Of a stretch of DNA of 64,000 bases, positions 1-10,166 are shown piece after piece. Origin of the DNA: Gammaproteobacteria bacterium (GTDB lineage Bacteria > Pseudomonadota > Gammaproteobacteria > Pseudomonadales > Pseudomonadaceae); assembly GCA_012728315.1 (NCBI GenBank), contig JAAYFI010000026.1, positions 175,778 through 239,777 on the forward strand. Reading direction: 5' to 3'. Position 1 is the first letter of the stretch. The number at the start of each line of letters is the position of its first letter. Below the pieces are notes generated by a model that was given only the letters and a program-made list of their open reading frames with translations, did not search any database and was not told the DNA's origin. The position numbers and the translations under genes were made by a program.

Positions 1-309
1 CGCAGTGGTTATGAGGACATGATACCGGCCGGTATCGTTCTGACCGGTGGTACAGCCAAGATGGAAGGTGCAGTTGAGTTGGCCGAAGAGATTTTCCATA
101 TGCCGGTGCGTTTAGGAGCGCCCCAAGGCATTAAGGGGATTGGTGATGTCGTTCGTAACCCTGTGTATTCAACCGCAGTTGGATTACTGGTGTACGGGCT
201 GCGTAAGCAAACCGAGGGCGCCATTGTGCCGGGTGTTGGTCATGACCAAGCAGAAGAGAAAACGCCAGTGTTTACACGAGTTAAGCGCTGGATACAAAAC
301 CAATTATGA
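1..309 (+). CDS. ftsA: Cell division protein FtsA, C-terminal end (5' truncated by the window)
   Basis: FtsA is the actin-like protein that tethers the FtsZ ring to the inner membrane and recruits later division proteins. Only about the last 102 residues are present; the frame is open from base 1. The visible part has the nucleotide-binding loop of the actin fold (IVLTGGTAKMEG) and the PVR..AP..IKG stretch of FtsA. It ends in a basic amphipathic helix, FTRVKRWIQNQL, which is the membrane-targeting sequence of the family. The gene lies 51 bases before ftsZ, the usual order at the end of the division and cell-wall cluster. The identification rests on these motifs and the neighbour and is secure. 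The true start lies outside the window. Confidence 0.95.
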   Translation, partial: RSGYEDMIPAGIVLTGGTAKMEGAVELAEEIFHMPVRLGAPQGIKGIGDVVRNPVYSTAVGLLVYGLRKQTEGAIVPGVGHDQAEEKTPVFTRVKRWIQNQL

Positions 310-360
310 TTTAAAAAACCAGCGCGAGCTGGACTATAACGATAAGGGTAGGAGAGAGCC

Positions 361-1554
361 ATGTTTGAATTAGTTGATCAGACTCCGCAGAGTGCTGTGA
401 TTAAAGTGATTGGCGTGGGTGGCGGCGGTGGTAATGCTGTTAATCATATGGTGGCCAATAATATCGAGGGCGTAGAGTTTATTTGCGCCAACACCGATGC
501 GCAGGCGTTACGCGATAATACTGCGCGCACTGTATTGCAGTTAGGTACCAATGTAACCAAAGGTTTGGGTGCAGGAACCAACCCCGATGTAGGCCGCAAA
601 GCCGCGGAAGAAGACCGTGAGCGCATCGCTGAAGTATTGCAAGGCACTGATATGGTCTTTATTACCACGGGTATGGGTGGTGGTACAGGTACTGGTGCGG
701 CGCCAATTATTGCCCAAGTTGCAAAAGAAATGGGTATTTTGACGGTTGCCGTGGTCACGCGTCCTTTCCCGTTTGAAGGCCGTCGACGTTTGCAAATTGC
801 CAATGAAGGTATTCGTGCGCTCAGTGAGCACGTTGACTCCTTAATTACGATTCCCAATGAAAAGCTGTTAACTATTTTGGGTAAAGATGCCAGCCTACTC
901 TCTGCTTTTGCCAAAGCCGATGATGTGTTAGCCGGCGCTGTGCGCGGTATCTCCGATATCATCAAGCGCCCAGGTATGATTAACGTGGACTTCGCTGACG
1001 TTAAAACAGTCATGAGCGAAATGGGCATGGCGATGATGGGTACAGGCTGTGCAAGTGGCCCGAACCGTGCGCGTGAAGCCACAGAAGAAGCCATTCGCAA
1101 CCCGCTGCTCGAAGATGTCAACCTCAATGGTGCGCGCGGTATTCTGGTGAATATCACCGCTGGCCCAGATTTGTCTTTGGGTGAATATGCTGAAGTCGGT
1201 AGCATTATTGAAGCCTTTGCATCCGATGAGGCGATGGTCAAAGTGGGTACGGTGATTGACCCAGATATGCGCGATGAGCTGCATGTCACTGTTGTTGCCA
1301 CAGGCTTAGATGCGCGTATTGAGAAGCCAGTGAAGGTTGTAGATAACTCCAGCACGCTAAAAGTAAATACAGCAATGCCAGTGATGCCGGCTTTAGCGGA
1401 AGATCCGACTAAAGAGGTGAACTACGATCAGTATGACCGTCCTGCTGCACAACGCCGCTCTCTAGGTGGTGCTGCAACAGCCAGCAAACCCAATAATCAA
1501 GAGGAAATGGATTACTTGGATATTCCTGCTTTTTTACGACGTCAAGCGGACTGA
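361..1554 (+). CDS. ftsZ: Cell division protein FtsZ
   Basis: FtsZ is the tubulin-like GTPase that polymerises into the Z ring at mid-cell. The 397-residue product has normal family length. The N-terminal GTPase fold starts with IKVIGVGGGGGNAVNHM, and the tubulin signature GGGTGTG is at residues 106-112. A variable linker rich in Ala, Pro and Asn follows after about residue 325. The extreme C-terminus, YLDIPAFLRRQAD, is the conserved tail that binds FtsA and ZipA. The start ATG has a strong ribosome-binding site (GGAGAGAG) at about 351-358. It sits in the order ftsA-ftsZ-lpxC, as in Pseudomonas. The antisense frame over much of this gene is a shadow. No anomaly seen. Confidence 0.98.
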   Translation: MFELVDQTPQSAVIKVIGVGGGGGNAVNHMVANNIEGVEFICANTDAQALRDNTARTVLQLGTNVTKGLGAGTNPDVGRKAAEEDRERIAEVLQGTDMVFITTGMGGGTGTGAAPIIAQVAKEMGILTVAVVTRPFPFEGRRRLQIANEGIRALSEHVDSLITIPNEKLLTILGKDASLLSAFAKADDVLAGAVRGISDIIKRPGMINVDFADVKTVMSEMGMAMMGTGCASGPNRAREATEEAIRNPLLEDVNLNGARGILVNITAGPDLSLGEYAEVGSIIEAFASDEAMVKVGTVIDPDMRDELHVTVVATGLDARIEKPVKVVDNSSTLKVNTAMPVMPALAEDPTKEVNYDQYDRPAAQRRSLGGAATASKPNNQEEMDYLDIPAFLRRQAD

Positions 1555-1658
1555 TAGAGGATGGTGTTGCGAGTTGATTTCTTTATTCGTCCAGCATCTG
1601 TTAAGATGCTCCGAATTATTGAAAACTATTCGCAACCAGTATAGCAGCGGCTTAAGTC

Positions 1659-2570
1659 ATGATTAGACAACGCACCTTGAAAAATATTATCCGTGCCACC
1701 GGCATCGGCTTGCACTCAGGCGAAAAAGTTTACCTGACGTTGCGCCCGGCAGCAGTGGACACGGGTATTGTATTTCGACGTATGGATTTAGATCCGGTCG
1801 TAGAAATACCTGCTTTAGCAAAAAATGTGGGTGAGACCACCATGTCAACAACGCTTGTTAAAGGCGATGTTAAAGTGGATACGGTTGAGCACCTCTTATC
1901 TGCCATGGCTGGCTTGGGAATTGATAACGCTTACGTCGAGCTTTCGGCTTCTGAAGTGCCAATTATGGATGGCAGCGCCGGACCTTTTGTGTTTCTGATT
2001 CAGTCGGCTGGATTAGAAGAGCAAGATGCACCTAAAAAATTCATACGAATTTTGCGGGAAGTATCCGTTGAGGACGGCGAGAAACGCGCAACTTTTTTAC
2101 CTTTTGAAGGGTTTAAAGTGGGTTTCGAGATTGAGTTCGATCATCCTGTTTTTGAAGGACGTACGCAAACGGCATGTGTCGACTTTTCTAGTACATCTTT
2201 TGTAAAAGAAGTCAGTCGGGCACGTACCTTTGGCTTTATGCGTGATATTGAGTTTTTACGGACCAACAATTTGGCGTTAGGCGGCAGTGTTGATAACGCC
2301 ATTGTGGTTGATGAAGACTCAGTGCTCAATGAAGACGGCTTGCGTTATGAGGATGAGTTCGTTAAGCATAAGATTCTTGATGCAATTGGCGATTTGTACT
2401 TGCTAGGCAAAAGTTTGATTGGTGAGTTTCGTGGCTATAAGTCCGGACATGCACTGAATAACTTACTACTTAGAACCCTACTTGAGCAGCCGGATGCTTG
2501 GGAAGTGGTCACCTTTGAAGATGCAAGCACTGCTCCTATTTCCTATATGCGCCCTGCGGCGGCCGTATAG
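1659..2570 (+). CDS. lpxC: UDP-3-O-acyl-N-acetylglucosamine deacetylase LpxC
   Basis: LpxC is the zinc deacetylase that commits UDP-3-O-acyl-GlcNAc to lipid A synthesis in the cytoplasm. The 303-residue length is typical. The zinc ligands are visible: His78 in VEHLLSAM, and His237 and Asp241 in HKILDAIGD. His264 in YKSGHALNN is the catalytic histidine. The gene begins 104 bases after ftsZ in the same direction, so it probably has its own promoter in that gap or is read through from ftsZ. A strong hairpin with a U run follows the stop. LpxC levels are set by FtsH proteolysis in enterobacteria; the HflKC partners of FtsH are encoded later in this window, though this does not by itself show such control here. 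Confidence 0.98.
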   Translation: MIRQRTLKNIIRATGIGLHSGEKVYLTLRPAAVDTGIVFRRMDLDPVVEIPALAKNVGETTMSTTLVKGDVKVDTVEHLLSAMAGLGIDNAYVELSASEVPIMDGSAGPFVFLIQSAGLEEQDAPKKFIRILREVSVEDGEKRATFLPFEGFKVGFEIEFDHPVFEGRTQTACVDFSSTSFVKEVSRARTFGFMRDIEFLRTNNLALGGSVDNAIVVDEDSVLNEDGLRYEDEFVKHKILDAIGDLYLLGKSLIGEFRGYKSGHALNNLLLRTLLEQPDAWEVVTFEDASTAPISYMRPAAAV

Positions 2571-2588
2571 GCTTAGCGTTTAACATTT

Positions 2589-2616
2589 AAACCACTCTTT
2601 ATGAGTGGTTTTTTTT
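2589..2616 (+). terminator. Rho-independent terminator after lpxC
   Basis: Stem AAACCACTC (2589-2597) pairs with GAGTGGTTT (2603-2611) around a 5-base loop, followed directly by a T run to 2616. It lies 19 bases after the lpxC stop and should end the ftsZ/lpxC transcript. Confidence 0.9.
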
Positions 2617-2747
2617 GCTTATGCATTCATGATATTGATTTTAATGATAATGCTTATTCAATCAGAGCAATAATCCTTTAGCTTGCTGCGCGGCTCACAT
2701 ACTCTCTTTCGATACAACGTTGCAGACTGGCAACCTAGGAGGACAGT

Positions 2748-3998
2748 ATGGAATTTTCTTATAGCGCAAAAACCCAAGCCTTGCGTGAGCAATTAACCCA
2801 CTTTATGGATCAGCATATTGTGCCGCGTATTGGTGCTTGGCAGCAGGAGGTTGCCGCTGGGGTGTACCCCGTATCCTTTATGGAGGACCTTAAGGCGCTG
2901 GCGCGATCAGAAGGCTTGTGGAACTTGTTTTTGCCATCGCTGCGTGATGATGAACCCGGCCAAGGTTTAACCAACCTAGAGTATGCGCCTCTGGCTGAGA
3001 TTATGGGACGCGTCAGCTGGGCTTCTGAAGTCTTTAACTGCAGTGCGCCAGATACTGGCAATATGGAGTTGTTGCATATGTTTGCAACCCCAGAGCAGCG
3101 AGAACAGTGGCTGAAGCCTTTATTGGAAGGGACCATACGTTCAGCCTTTGCCATGACAGAGCCTGATGTGGGCTCCTCCGATGCCAGTAATATCCAGACT
3201 TTAATTCGACGTGATGGTCAGGACTATGTCATTAATGGCCGCAAGTGGTTTATTACCAACGCCTCGCACCCCCATTGTAAATTTTTGATCGTTATGGGCA
3301 AAACGGATCCGGATGGTGATCCCAAGCGTCAGCAAAGCATGGTGATTGTGCCAATGGATACGCCCGGTGTCATCATTGAGCGCAACATTCCTGTGATGAA
3401 CCATCATGCTCCAGAAGGGCACTGTGAAATCGTGCTACGTGATGTGCGGGTGCCAGTTGCTAATGTATTAGGTCAAGAAGGGGATGGCTTTATGATGGCC
3501 CAGGCGCGCCTAGGCCCAGGTCGTGTGCACCACTGCATGCGTTCCATCGGCATGGCAGAGCTGGCCCTTGAGTTGATGGTGGAGCGCTCACAAGAGCGCA
3601 AAACCTTTGGCCGTTATCTGTATCAACATGGCAGTGTCTCAGAGTGGATTGCTCGTTCTCGAATGGAAATTGAACAGGCGCGATTATTGGTATTAAAAAC
3701 CGCATGGATGATCGATGAAGTTGGCGCCCGTGCTGCTCGCAAAGAAATTGCCATGATTAAAGCGGTCGTGCCGATGATGCACACGCAAGTGGTGGATCGC
3801 GCTGTGCAAGTGTTTGGCGCTATGGGTTTAACATCTGATACGCCTTTGGCTGACTTATGGATAGGTGGACGTTGTTTACGCTTTGCTGACGGCCCGGATG
3901 AGGTGCATTTGCGCAGTATTGCGCGGATGGAGCTGCGTGATAGCGAAGCTCGTCGTGGTCATACAGCGGCCTACTTAACACCGCCTGGACGCAGTTAA
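2748..3998 (+). CDS. Acyl-CoA dehydrogenase family protein
   Basis: A flavoprotein of the acyl-CoA dehydrogenase superfamily, which introduces an alpha-beta double bond in acyl-CoA thioesters and passes electrons to ETF. The product is 416 residues. Family features are a helical N-terminal domain, the middle beta-domain motif AFAMTEPDVGSSDASNI, the G.KWFITNA flavin-side stretch, and a C-terminal helical domain with R..FG at about 285 and QVFGAMGL. The tail motif DGPDEVH is seen in the larger ACAD10/11-like branch. The exact substrate cannot be read from sequence. The start has an excellent site, AGGAGG, 8 bases upstream. It is monocistronic, flanked by terminators, and no beta-oxidation partner is adjacent. 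Confidence 0.9.
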   Translation: MEFSYSAKTQALREQLTHFMDQHIVPRIGAWQQEVAAGVYPVSFMEDLKALARSEGLWNLFLPSLRDDEPGQGLTNLEYAPLAEIMGRVSWASEVFNCSAPDTGNMELLHMFATPEQREQWLKPLLEGTIRSAFAMTEPDVGSSDASNIQTLIRRDGQDYVINGRKWFITNASHPHCKFLIVMGKTDPDGDPKRQQSMVIVPMDTPGVIIERNIPVMNHHAPEGHCEIVLRDVRVPVANVLGQEGDGFMMAQARLGPGRVHHCMRSIGMAELALELMVERSQERKTFGRYLYQHGSVSEWIARSRMEIEQARLLVLKTAWMIDEVGARAARKEIAMIKAVVPMMHTQVVDRAVQVFGAMGLTSDTPLADLWIGGRCLRFADGPDEVHLRSIARMELRDSEARRGHTAAYLTPPGRS

Positions 3999-4010
3999 GC
4001 TGCGCTAATG

Positions 4011-4040
4011 CAAACAGCCCGGCAATGGCCGAGCTGTTTG
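4011..4040. terminator. Bidirectional terminator between the acyl-CoA dehydrogenase gene and uraA
   Basis: A 13-bp stem with one mismatch: CAAACAGCCCGGC at 4011-4023 against GCCGAGCTGTTTG at 4028-4040, with a 4-base loop. It lies between two convergent genes. Short T-rich flanks occur on both sides, so it can serve both transcripts. Confidence 0.75.
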
Positions 4041-4049
4041 TTTGAGGCG

Positions 4050-5330
4050 TTAAGGTGCTGGTGAGGATGCGTCTTCATCTTCCAGTAACTTGGTTTTCCA
4101 GCCCTTATTACCCGGTAAAATAATATTGAGCAGTAGAGCAATAATTGCACACAGTGATATGCCAGATAAAGCAAAATCACCGCTGCCCATGGTCATACCG
4201 CCAATGCCAAATACTAGGGTGACAGAGACAATAATTAAATTGCGTGCTTCTGCTAAGTCGACTTGATTACGGATTAATGTATTGAGCCCAACCACCGCAA
4301 TGGAGCCAAACAGTAAGCATAAAATCCCGCCCATTACCGGCACTGGAATACTCTGCAGTGCTGCACCAAACTTGCCAATAAAAGCTAAAGCAATCGCAAA
4401 TAGCGCGGCCCAAGTCATAATAACTGGGTTGTAGTTTTTGGTGAGCATCACCGCGCCAGTGACTTCAGCATAAGTGGTATTGGGTGGCCCGCCAAACATG
4501 CCCGCCGTGGTGGTGGCTAAACCATCACCGAGCAGGGTGCGATGCAAGCCAGGCTGCTTAATGTAGTTTTGACCAGTAACGCTACCAATCGCAATAACCC
4601 CGCCAATATGCTCAATGGCTGGCGCCAATGCGACGGGCAGCATAAATAGAATTGCACCTAAGTGAAATTCCGGCGCAACAAAAGCTGGAAGCGAAAACCA
4701 AGGTGCAAGAGCAATGGCTTCGCTACTGACTTGCCCTAAAGCAATTGCAATACTGCAGCCCACAATGATGCCAGCTAAAATCGGCACTAAGCGGAATAAA
4801 CCGCGACCTAAAGTGGCTACCGCAAGCGTAGTGACTAAGGCCGACATTGAGATAAGCATTGCCGTAGGGTAGGCAATCAGTTGTGTCGCGCCGTCGCCGC
4901 TTTTACCCATCGCCATATTGACGGCGACCGGGGATAGGGCTAAACCAATGCACATAATGACTGGTGCAATCACCACCGGTGGCAGCAACTTATCGATAAA
5001 GCCTGTGCCTTTTAAGCGTACTGCTGCACTGAGCAGCACATAGACCATGCCGGACGCCATAATCGCGCCAAGTACTGCGGGCAAACCAAAGTTGGTTTTC
5101 GCATATAAAATTGGGGCAATAAAGGCAAAACTTGAGGCGACAAAAACAGGGACTTGGCGTTTCGTGACCAGCTGAAAGACCAATGTACCTAGGCCGGCGG
5201 TAAATAAAGCAACGTTAGGATCCATGCCGGTAATCAGAGGCATCAGCACTAAAGCACCAAAGGCGACAAATAACATTTGTGCGCCAGCTAAGGCTTGTCG
5301 CCACATGGGGTCAGGAGAAGGGCTGAGCAT
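4050..5330 (-). CDS. uraA: Uracil-xanthine permease, NCS2 family (UraA)
   Basis: An inner-membrane proton symporter for uracil of the NCS2/NAT family. The 426-residue product is almost entirely hydrophobic with about 14 membrane segments. The family signature region is present: PAIEHIGGVIAIGSVTGQ near the middle, followed by GDGLATTTAGMFGGPPNTTYAE. The latter carries the NAT motif residues that line the substrate site. It begins 3 bases after the stop of upp on the same strand, so the two form an operon: uptake followed directly by phosphoribosylation. The second NCS2-type permease in the window (35678-36970) belongs to the different AzgA-like branch. Substrate assignment to uracil rests mainly on the upp linkage. 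Confidence 0.93.
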   Translation of the reverse strand: MLSPSPDPMWRQALAGAQMLFVAFGALVLMPLITGMDPNVALFTAGLGTLVFQLVTKRQVPVFVASSFAFIAPILYAKTNFGLPAVLGAIMASGMVYVLLSAAVRLKGTGFIDKLLPPVVIAPVIMCIGLALSPVAVNMAMGKSGDGATQLIAYPTAMLISMSALVTTLAVATLGRGLFRLVPILAGIIVGCSIAIALGQVSSEAIALAPWFSLPAFVAPEFHLGAILFMLPVALAPAIEHIGGVIAIGSVTGQNYIKQPGLHRTLLGDGLATTTAGMFGGPPNTTYAEVTGAVMLTKNYNPVIMTWAALFAIALAFIGKFGAALQSIPVPVMGGILCLLFGSIAVVGLNTLIRNQVDLAEARNLIIVSVTLVFGIGGMTMGSGDFALSGISLCAIIALLLNIILPGNKGWKTKLLEDEDASSPAP

Positions 5331-5333
5331 GGA

Positions 5334-5972
5334 TCAGCTCTCCTTTTGCTTGGTGCCAAAAATCTTATCACCTGCGTCACCCAAGCCCGGAACAATATAG
5401 CTGTTGCTATCCAGACCTTGATCAATGGATGCCGTATAAATGGCCACATCAGGGTGTGCGTTGTTGACTGCGGCAATGCCTTCTGGTGCGGCCACTAAGA
5501 CCATGGCACGAATTTCTTTACAGCCCGCTTTTTTCAATAAATCAATGGTGGCAATCATGGAGTTGCCGGTCGCCAGCATGGGGTCAATCACCAGTGATAA
5601 GCGAGACTGCATATCGGGTGCTAGCTTTTCTAAATAGGTATGCGCTTTTAGAGTAGTTTCATCACGTACCACGCCGACAGCACTGACTTTGGCGCTTGGA
5701 ATAAGGCTTAATACGCCTTCAAGCATACCAATGCCAGCGCGCAAAATGGGCACAACAGTGATTTTTTTGCCAGCAATTTTCTCTACTTCAACCTTACCGC
5801 TCCAGCCATCAATAGCATGGGTTTCTAAAGGTAAGTCTTTGGTTGCTTCGTAGGTCAGTAAGGCGCCAATTTCTTGGGCCAGCTCGCGAAAGTTTTTTGT
5901 GCTGACATCAGCACGGCGCATTAAACCCAGTTTGTGGCGGATCAGTGGGTGACGGATTTCATGGGCAGACAT
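5334..5972 (-). CDS. upp: Uracil phosphoribosyltransferase
   Basis: Upp converts uracil and PRPP to UMP in pyrimidine salvage. From ATG at 5972 the product is 212 residues and begins [19 protein letters not shown], the normal family N-terminus; an in-frame start four codons earlier is less likely. The PRPP-binding loop is in [10 protein letters not shown], and the C-terminal uracil-binding stretch is in [16 protein letters not shown]. The gene is first in an upp-uraA operon on the minus strand and is divergent from hpt. The 142-base gap between them should hold both promoters, though no consensus boxes are obvious. Confidence 0.97.
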   Translation of the reverse strand: MSAHEIRHPLIRHKLGLMRRADVSTKNFRELAQEIGALLTYEATKDLPLETHAIDGWSGKVEVEKIAGKKITVVPILRAGIGMLEGVLSLIPSAKVSAVGVVRDETTLKAHTYLEKLAPDMQSRLSLVIDPMLATGNSMIATIDLLKKAGCKEIRAMVLVAAPEGIAAVNNAHPDVAIYTASIDQGLDSNSYIVPGLGDAGDKIFGTKQKES

Positions 5973-6114
5973 GAAAAGCTCCAAAATCTAGATAAGTAGG
6001 TGTTTAGATTAAACGAAATTAAGCCAAAACGGCACTTTGTTTGTGTCCAATACTTGCTCTCAAGGTGTTGTAGCAGTACCTTTTGCGCTTTAAATCTTAA
6101 ATAAAGAGCCTGAA

Positions 6115-6672
6115 ATGTCAGCTAATTTAGAGCATATCCAGCAAATCATGGCCGAGGCCGACACTTTATTCACCGAAGCCGAAGTTGAAGCGGCGATTGA
6201 TCGTGTTGCTGAACAGATCAACCAGCAGCTGCGCAATAGCAATCCTGTGGTGTTTTGCGTGATGAATGGTGGTTTGATTTTTTCTGGTAAATTGCTGACT
6301 AAATTAAACTTTCCGCTCGAGCAGTCTTACTTACATGCCAGTCGTTACCGTAATGAAACCAGCGGTGGAGAGTTGTTTTGGAAGGCGAAGCCTGAAATAT
6401 CATTTATGGATCGCGAAGTGCTGATTATCGATGACATTCTCGATGAGGGGCATACGCTGTTGGCTATTATGGATTTCTGTAAGCGTGCGGGTGCGAGCAA
6501 GGTGCATACGGCAGTGCTTATGGATAAAAAACATGACCGTAAAGCACGCTCTGATTTAAAGGCTGATTTTGTTGGTTTGTATTGTGAGGATCGTTACATC
6601 TTTGGTTACGGCATGGATTATAAAGGCTACTGGCGCAATGCTGCGGGCATTTACGCCGTTAAAGGCATGTAA
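6115..6672 (+). CDS. hpt: Hypoxanthine-guanine phosphoribosyltransferase
   Basis: A cytoplasmic purine salvage enzyme that joins hypoxanthine or guanine to PRPP, giving IMP or GMP. The product is 185 residues. The PRPP-binding signature VLIIDDILDEGHTL lies near residues 102-115, and the flexible-loop region SYLHASRYRNETSGG precedes it. The FGYGMDYKGYWRN stretch near the C-terminus fits the purine-binding face of this branch. It is transcribed divergently from upp-uraA; hpt, upp and uraA are also grouped in Pseudomonas aeruginosa (established knowledge). Relative preference for hypoxanthine or guanine cannot be decided from sequence. Confidence 0.93.
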   Translation: MSANLEHIQQIMAEADTLFTEAEVEAAIDRVAEQINQQLRNSNPVVFCVMNGGLIFSGKLLTKLNFPLEQSYLHASRYRNETSGGELFWKAKPEISFMDREVLIIDDILDEGHTLLAIMDFCKRAGASKVHTAVLMDKKHDRKARSDLKADFVGLYCEDRYIFGYGMDYKGYWRNAAGIYAVKGM

Positions 6673-6684
6673 AGCGCTTGTGTC

Positions 6685-7137
6685 CTAGGGTTTTTCCGCG
6701 TGCTGGGCAAGGCGCTCGAGCGCTTGGCGTAGTTTAGGGTCACGGGTGCCTTCGGCGCTGGCTTGAATGGACTCACCGGCCTGTGCGGAAAGGCTAATCG
6801 TCCGAGCGGCGGGTTGCTCTGGATGCATGGGTGGGCGTACCTTAAAACGAATGCGGGTGAGCTGGCTAAACTCAGGGGCGCTTTGTAGTTGCTGCAGTAA
6901 ACGTTTTTCTTGGTAACGTAAACGGGTCGCCCAGTGTCCATTGCTGACAATTAAAGTCAGAATGCCTGCTTGGTAAGTGGCTAAGTGGCAATGCTCACGC
7001 AGAGCGGGCTGTAGAAACTGATTGAGCAGTTGTTGTAAGTGGTCAATGCTTTGTGCACGAGCGACTAAGCGCTGCAAGGCTGCACTGTTCTGCAGCACAG
7101 TATTGGTCTTTTGTGCTTTGATAGGGCGGTAGCTCAT
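6685..7137 (-). CDS. dciA: DUF721 / DciA-type protein, probable replicative helicase loader
   Basis: DciA proteins (DUF721) replace DnaC as the factor that loads the DnaB helicase in many bacteria. The 150-residue product begins MSYRPIKAQKTNTVLQ. The region from about residue 20 to 110 has the DUF721 pattern: a basic helix with two-Leu spacing, then HCHLATYQAGILTLIVSNGHWATRLRYQE. An in-frame ATG four codons earlier is possible but has no better ribosome-binding site. The gene is divergent from secA, the arrangement seen in Pseudomonas, where DUF721 lies between lpxC and secA. Its function is inferred from the family; no catalytic motif exists to confirm it. Confidence 0.8.
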   Translation of the reverse strand: MSYRPIKAQKTNTVLQNSAALQRLVARAQSIDHLQQLLNQFLQPALREHCHLATYQAGILTLIVSNGHWATRLRYQEKRLLQQLQSAPEFSQLTRIRFKVRPPMHPEQPAARTISLSAQAGESIQASAEGTRDPKLRQALERLAQHAEKP

Positions 7138-7420
7138 TGAACACCTCACAAAACCGCTTGGATATATGGGGGGCGGGCCTTGCTTTTGCTGGCAGTCCCT
7201 TGAAAACTGGCTGATACAGCGCCATGTTACACAGACAGTATAGCCTACAAAAAAATAGAGGCTGTGACTGGAATGTTATATTTAATGCCCTGATAAGCTA
7301 AGTTGTTGATGAAGGCTACTTTATTCAACAGCAAATACGGGTAGAATGGTTTTTTTTGTGCGGGTGAGTGCAGTACGACTTACGCGCCTTCACCCCCGAA
7401 AAATGGAAGCGTTATTAATT

Positions 7421-10156
7421 ATGTTTGCGCCTTTATTCAGAAAACACCTTGGAAGCAAGAACGATCGTGATGTCAAACGCATGTATAAAGTGGTTAACAC
7501 TATTAATGCGCTTGAAGAGCAGATGGTGGCTTTATCGGACGAGCAACTAAAAGCAAAAACCAATGAGTTTCGTGAGCGTTTGGCGGGTGGTGAAAGTCTT
7601 AATAAGCTTTTGCCTGAAGCTTTTGCTGTGGTGCGCGAAGCCGGTAAGCGTGTGATGGGCATGCGCCACTTTGATGTGCAGCTGATTGGTGGACAAACCC
7701 TACATGAAGGCAAAATTGCCGAAATGCGTACCGGTGAAGGTAAAACTTTAGTCGCAACTCTCGCTGTGTACCTCAATGCTTTGCCTGCTAAAGGTGTGCA
7801 TGTGGTCACGGTGAACGATTACCTTGCGCGTCGTGATGCCAATTGGATGCGGCCTTTGTATGAGTTTTTGGGGCTGACCGTGGGCGTGGTGGTGCCGTTC
7901 CAAGATCCAAACGAAAAGCGCGCTGCCTATGCCTGTGATATTACCTACGGTACCAACAACGAGTTTGGCTTTGATTATTTGCGCGACAATATGGCGTTTA
8001 GTATCGAAGATAAATTTCAGCGCGAATTGCATTTTGCCGTGATCGATGAAGTTGACTCTATTCTGATTGACGAAGCGCGCACGCCTTTAATTATCTCGGG
8101 GCAAGCTGAAGACAGTTCAGAGCTGTATAAGACCATCAACTTAATTATCCCAACACTTAAACGCCAGTTAGAAGATGAAGAAGGTCAAGTGCTGGAAGCT
8201 GGGCATTACACCATTGATGAGAAAATGCGTCATGTGGAGCTCAATGAAGCAGGCCATCAGTATATCGAAGAAAAGCTGACTGAGCTGGGCTTACTCGCCG
8301 AGCATGAGTCTTTATATTCATCCAGTAACCTAAGCTTATTGACCCACGTGAACGCGGGCTTGCGAGCGCATACTCTATTCCATCGTAACGTTGAGTATAT
8401 TTTACAAGAAGGTCAGGTGGTGCTGGTGGATGAGCATACCGGCCGTACCATGCCTGGTCGCCGTTTATCTGAGGGACTGCACCAAGCCATTGAGGCTAAA
8501 GAAGGTGTGCAGATTCAGCCAGAAAGTCAGACACTGGCCTCTACCACCTTCCAGAACTACTTCCGTCTGTACGAAAAGCTTTCGGGTATGACCGGTACCG
8601 CCGATACCGAAGCATTTGAATTCCGCCAGATCTATGGTTTAGATGTTACGGTGATTCCAACCCATCGTAAGGTTGCGCGCCAAGATTTTAACGACTTGGT
8701 GTTTTTAACTCAGCCGGAAAAGTATGCAGCCATTATTGCGGATATTCGTGAGTGCCAAGAACAAGGTCGACCTGTGCTGGTGGGGACAGCCTCCATTGAA
8801 AGTTCTGAGCATATTTCCAGAGTGCTTCAAGAAGAAGGCATTGAACACAAAGTGCTCAACGCTAAACATCATGATTTAGAAGCCGAAATTATCGCGCAAG
8901 CAGGTCGCCCTGGAGCCGTCACTATTGCCACCAATATGGCTGGACGTGGTACGGATATTGTCTTAGGTGGTAGCTGGGAAGCCGAAGTGGCAGCCTTAGA
9001 TAATCCAACTGCTGAGCATATTGCTGACATTAAAGCAGCGTGGCAAAAAAGCCATCAACAGGTGATTGAGGCTGGTGGTTTACACGTTATTGCCACCGAG
9101 CGCCATGAGTCCCGCCGGATTGATAACCAGTTGCGTGGTCGTTCTGGGCGTCAAGGTGACCCAGGATCAACCCGTTTCTATTTATCGCTAGAAGACAATC
9201 TGATGCGGATTTTTGCATCAGATCGAGTGAAAAACTTTATGAAAGCACTCGGTATGAAAGAAGGCGAAGCCATTGAACATCGTATGGTCAGCAATGCCAT
9301 TGAAAAAGCGCAGCGCAAAGTAGAAGGGCGTAACTTTGATATGCGCAAACAGCTGCTTGAGTACGATGACGTGGCCAATGAGCAGCGTAAAGTGATCTAC
9401 CATATGCGCAATAGCTTATTGGCATCGGATGACGTGGGTGATGTGGTTGTTGAGTTTAGACACGAAGTGTTAAACAACACCATTGAGCAGTTTATTCCTC
9501 CGCAGTCGTTGCCTGAGCAGTGGGATATCACCGGATTAGAAGCCGCGATCGCTGAAGGTTTTGGCGCGCAGTTGCCGATTCAGCAGTGGCTCGATGCGGA
9601 TGATGCGTTGTATGAAGATACACTGCGTGAGCGTATCAGCCAGCAAGTGCTCGCTGCTTACACTGAAAAAGAGAGCTTGGTGGGTGCTGAAGGTTTACGA
9701 GCCTTTGAAAAGCAAATTATTTTGCGCGTGCTGGACGATTTGTGGAAAGAGCATTTAGCAGCAATGGATCACCTGCGTCACGGTATTCATTTGCGTGGCT
9801 ATGCGCAGAAAAACCCTAAGCAAGAGTATAAACGCGAATCCTTTAACTTATTCCGTGAATTACTTGACTCAATTAAGCGCGACTCGATCCGCGTGTTATC
9901 GAACGTGCAGATCCGTCGAGAAGACCCTGCCGAAGAGGAGGAGCGCTTACGTCAACAGGCGCAACTCTTGGCTGAGCGTATGCAGTTTCAGCACGAAGAA
10001 GCGGCGGGTTTTGATGACGTGGCAGATGAGAACGCAGTAGCGGCGGAGCCGGCGGTATCTACACCGGTGCGCAATGAAGTAAAAATAGGGCGTAATGAAC
10101 CTTGCACCTGTGGTTCAGGTAAAAAATATAAACATTGCTGTGGACGTATCAGTTAA
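7421..10156 (+). CDS. secA: Preprotein translocase ATPase SecA
   Basis: SecA is the motor that pushes unfolded preproteins through SecYEG. The longest open frame starts at 7346, but the family N-terminus [17 protein letters not shown] begins at ATG 7421, with GGAAG upstream, giving 911 residues. Walker A GEGKT is at residues 105-109, and the [19 protein letters not shown] segment holds the DEAD-like Walker B. The second helicase half has TNMAGRGTD and the [13 protein letters not shown] motif. The last 22 residues carry the zinc-binding [13 protein letters not shown] element that contacts SecB and phospholipids. No SecM-like leader was recognised in the 283 bases upstream. No anomaly in the protein. 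Confidence 0.98.
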   Translation: MFAPLFRKHLGSKNDRDVKRMYKVVNTINALEEQMVALSDEQLKAKTNEFRERLAGGESLNKLLPEAFAVVREAGKRVMGMRHFDVQLIGGQTLHEGKIAEMRTGEGKTLVATLAVYLNALPAKGVHVVTVNDYLARRDANWMRPLYEFLGLTVGVVVPFQDPNEKRAAYACDITYGTNNEFGFDYLRDNMAFSIEDKFQRELHFAVIDEVDSILIDEARTPLIISGQAEDSSELYKTINLIIPTLKRQLEDEEGQVLEAGHYTIDEKMRHVELNEAGHQYIEEKLTELGLLAEHESLYSSSNLSLLTHVNAGLRAHTLFHRNVEYILQEGQVVLVDEHTGRTMPGRRLSEGLHQAIEAKEGVQIQPESQTLASTTFQNYFRLYEKLSGMTGTADTEAFEFRQIYGLDVTVIPTHRKVARQDFNDLVFLTQPEKYAAIIADIRECQEQGRPVLVGTASIESSEHISRVLQEEGIEHKVLNAKHHDLEAEIIAQAGRPGAVTIATNMAGRGTDIVLGGSWEAEVAALDNPTAEHIADIKAAWQKSHQQVIEAGGLHVIATERHESRRIDNQLRGRSGRQGDPGSTRFYLSLEDNLMRIFASDRVKNFMKALGMKEGEAIEHRMVSNAIEKAQRKVEGRNFDMRKQLLEYDDVANEQRKVIYHMRNSLLASDDVGDVVVEFRHEVLNNTIEQFIPPQSLPEQWDITGLEAAIAEGFGAQLPIQQWLDADDALYEDTLRERISQQVLAAYTEKESLVGAEGLRAFEKQIILRVLDDLWKEHLAAMDHLRHGIHLRGYAQKNPKQEYKRESFNLFRELLDSIKRDSIRVLSNVQIRREDPAEEEERLRQQAQLLAERMQFQHEEAAGFDDVADENAVAAEPAVSTPVRNEVKIGRNEPCTCGSGKKYKHCCGRIS

Positions 10157-10166
10157 TGTTTTGGCT

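Noticed and set aside
444-1355. Long minus-strand open frame opposite ftsZ (303 residues)
   Set aside because: Shadow of the ftsZ coding frame; Ser/Ala/Pro-rich translation with no family features and no ribosome-binding site.
2645-2660. Fur-box-like TGATAATGCTTATTCA upstream of the acyl-CoA dehydrogenase gene
   Set aside because: Only the left half fits the 7-1-7 pattern well and the gene has no iron link; AT-rich gaps give such matches by chance.
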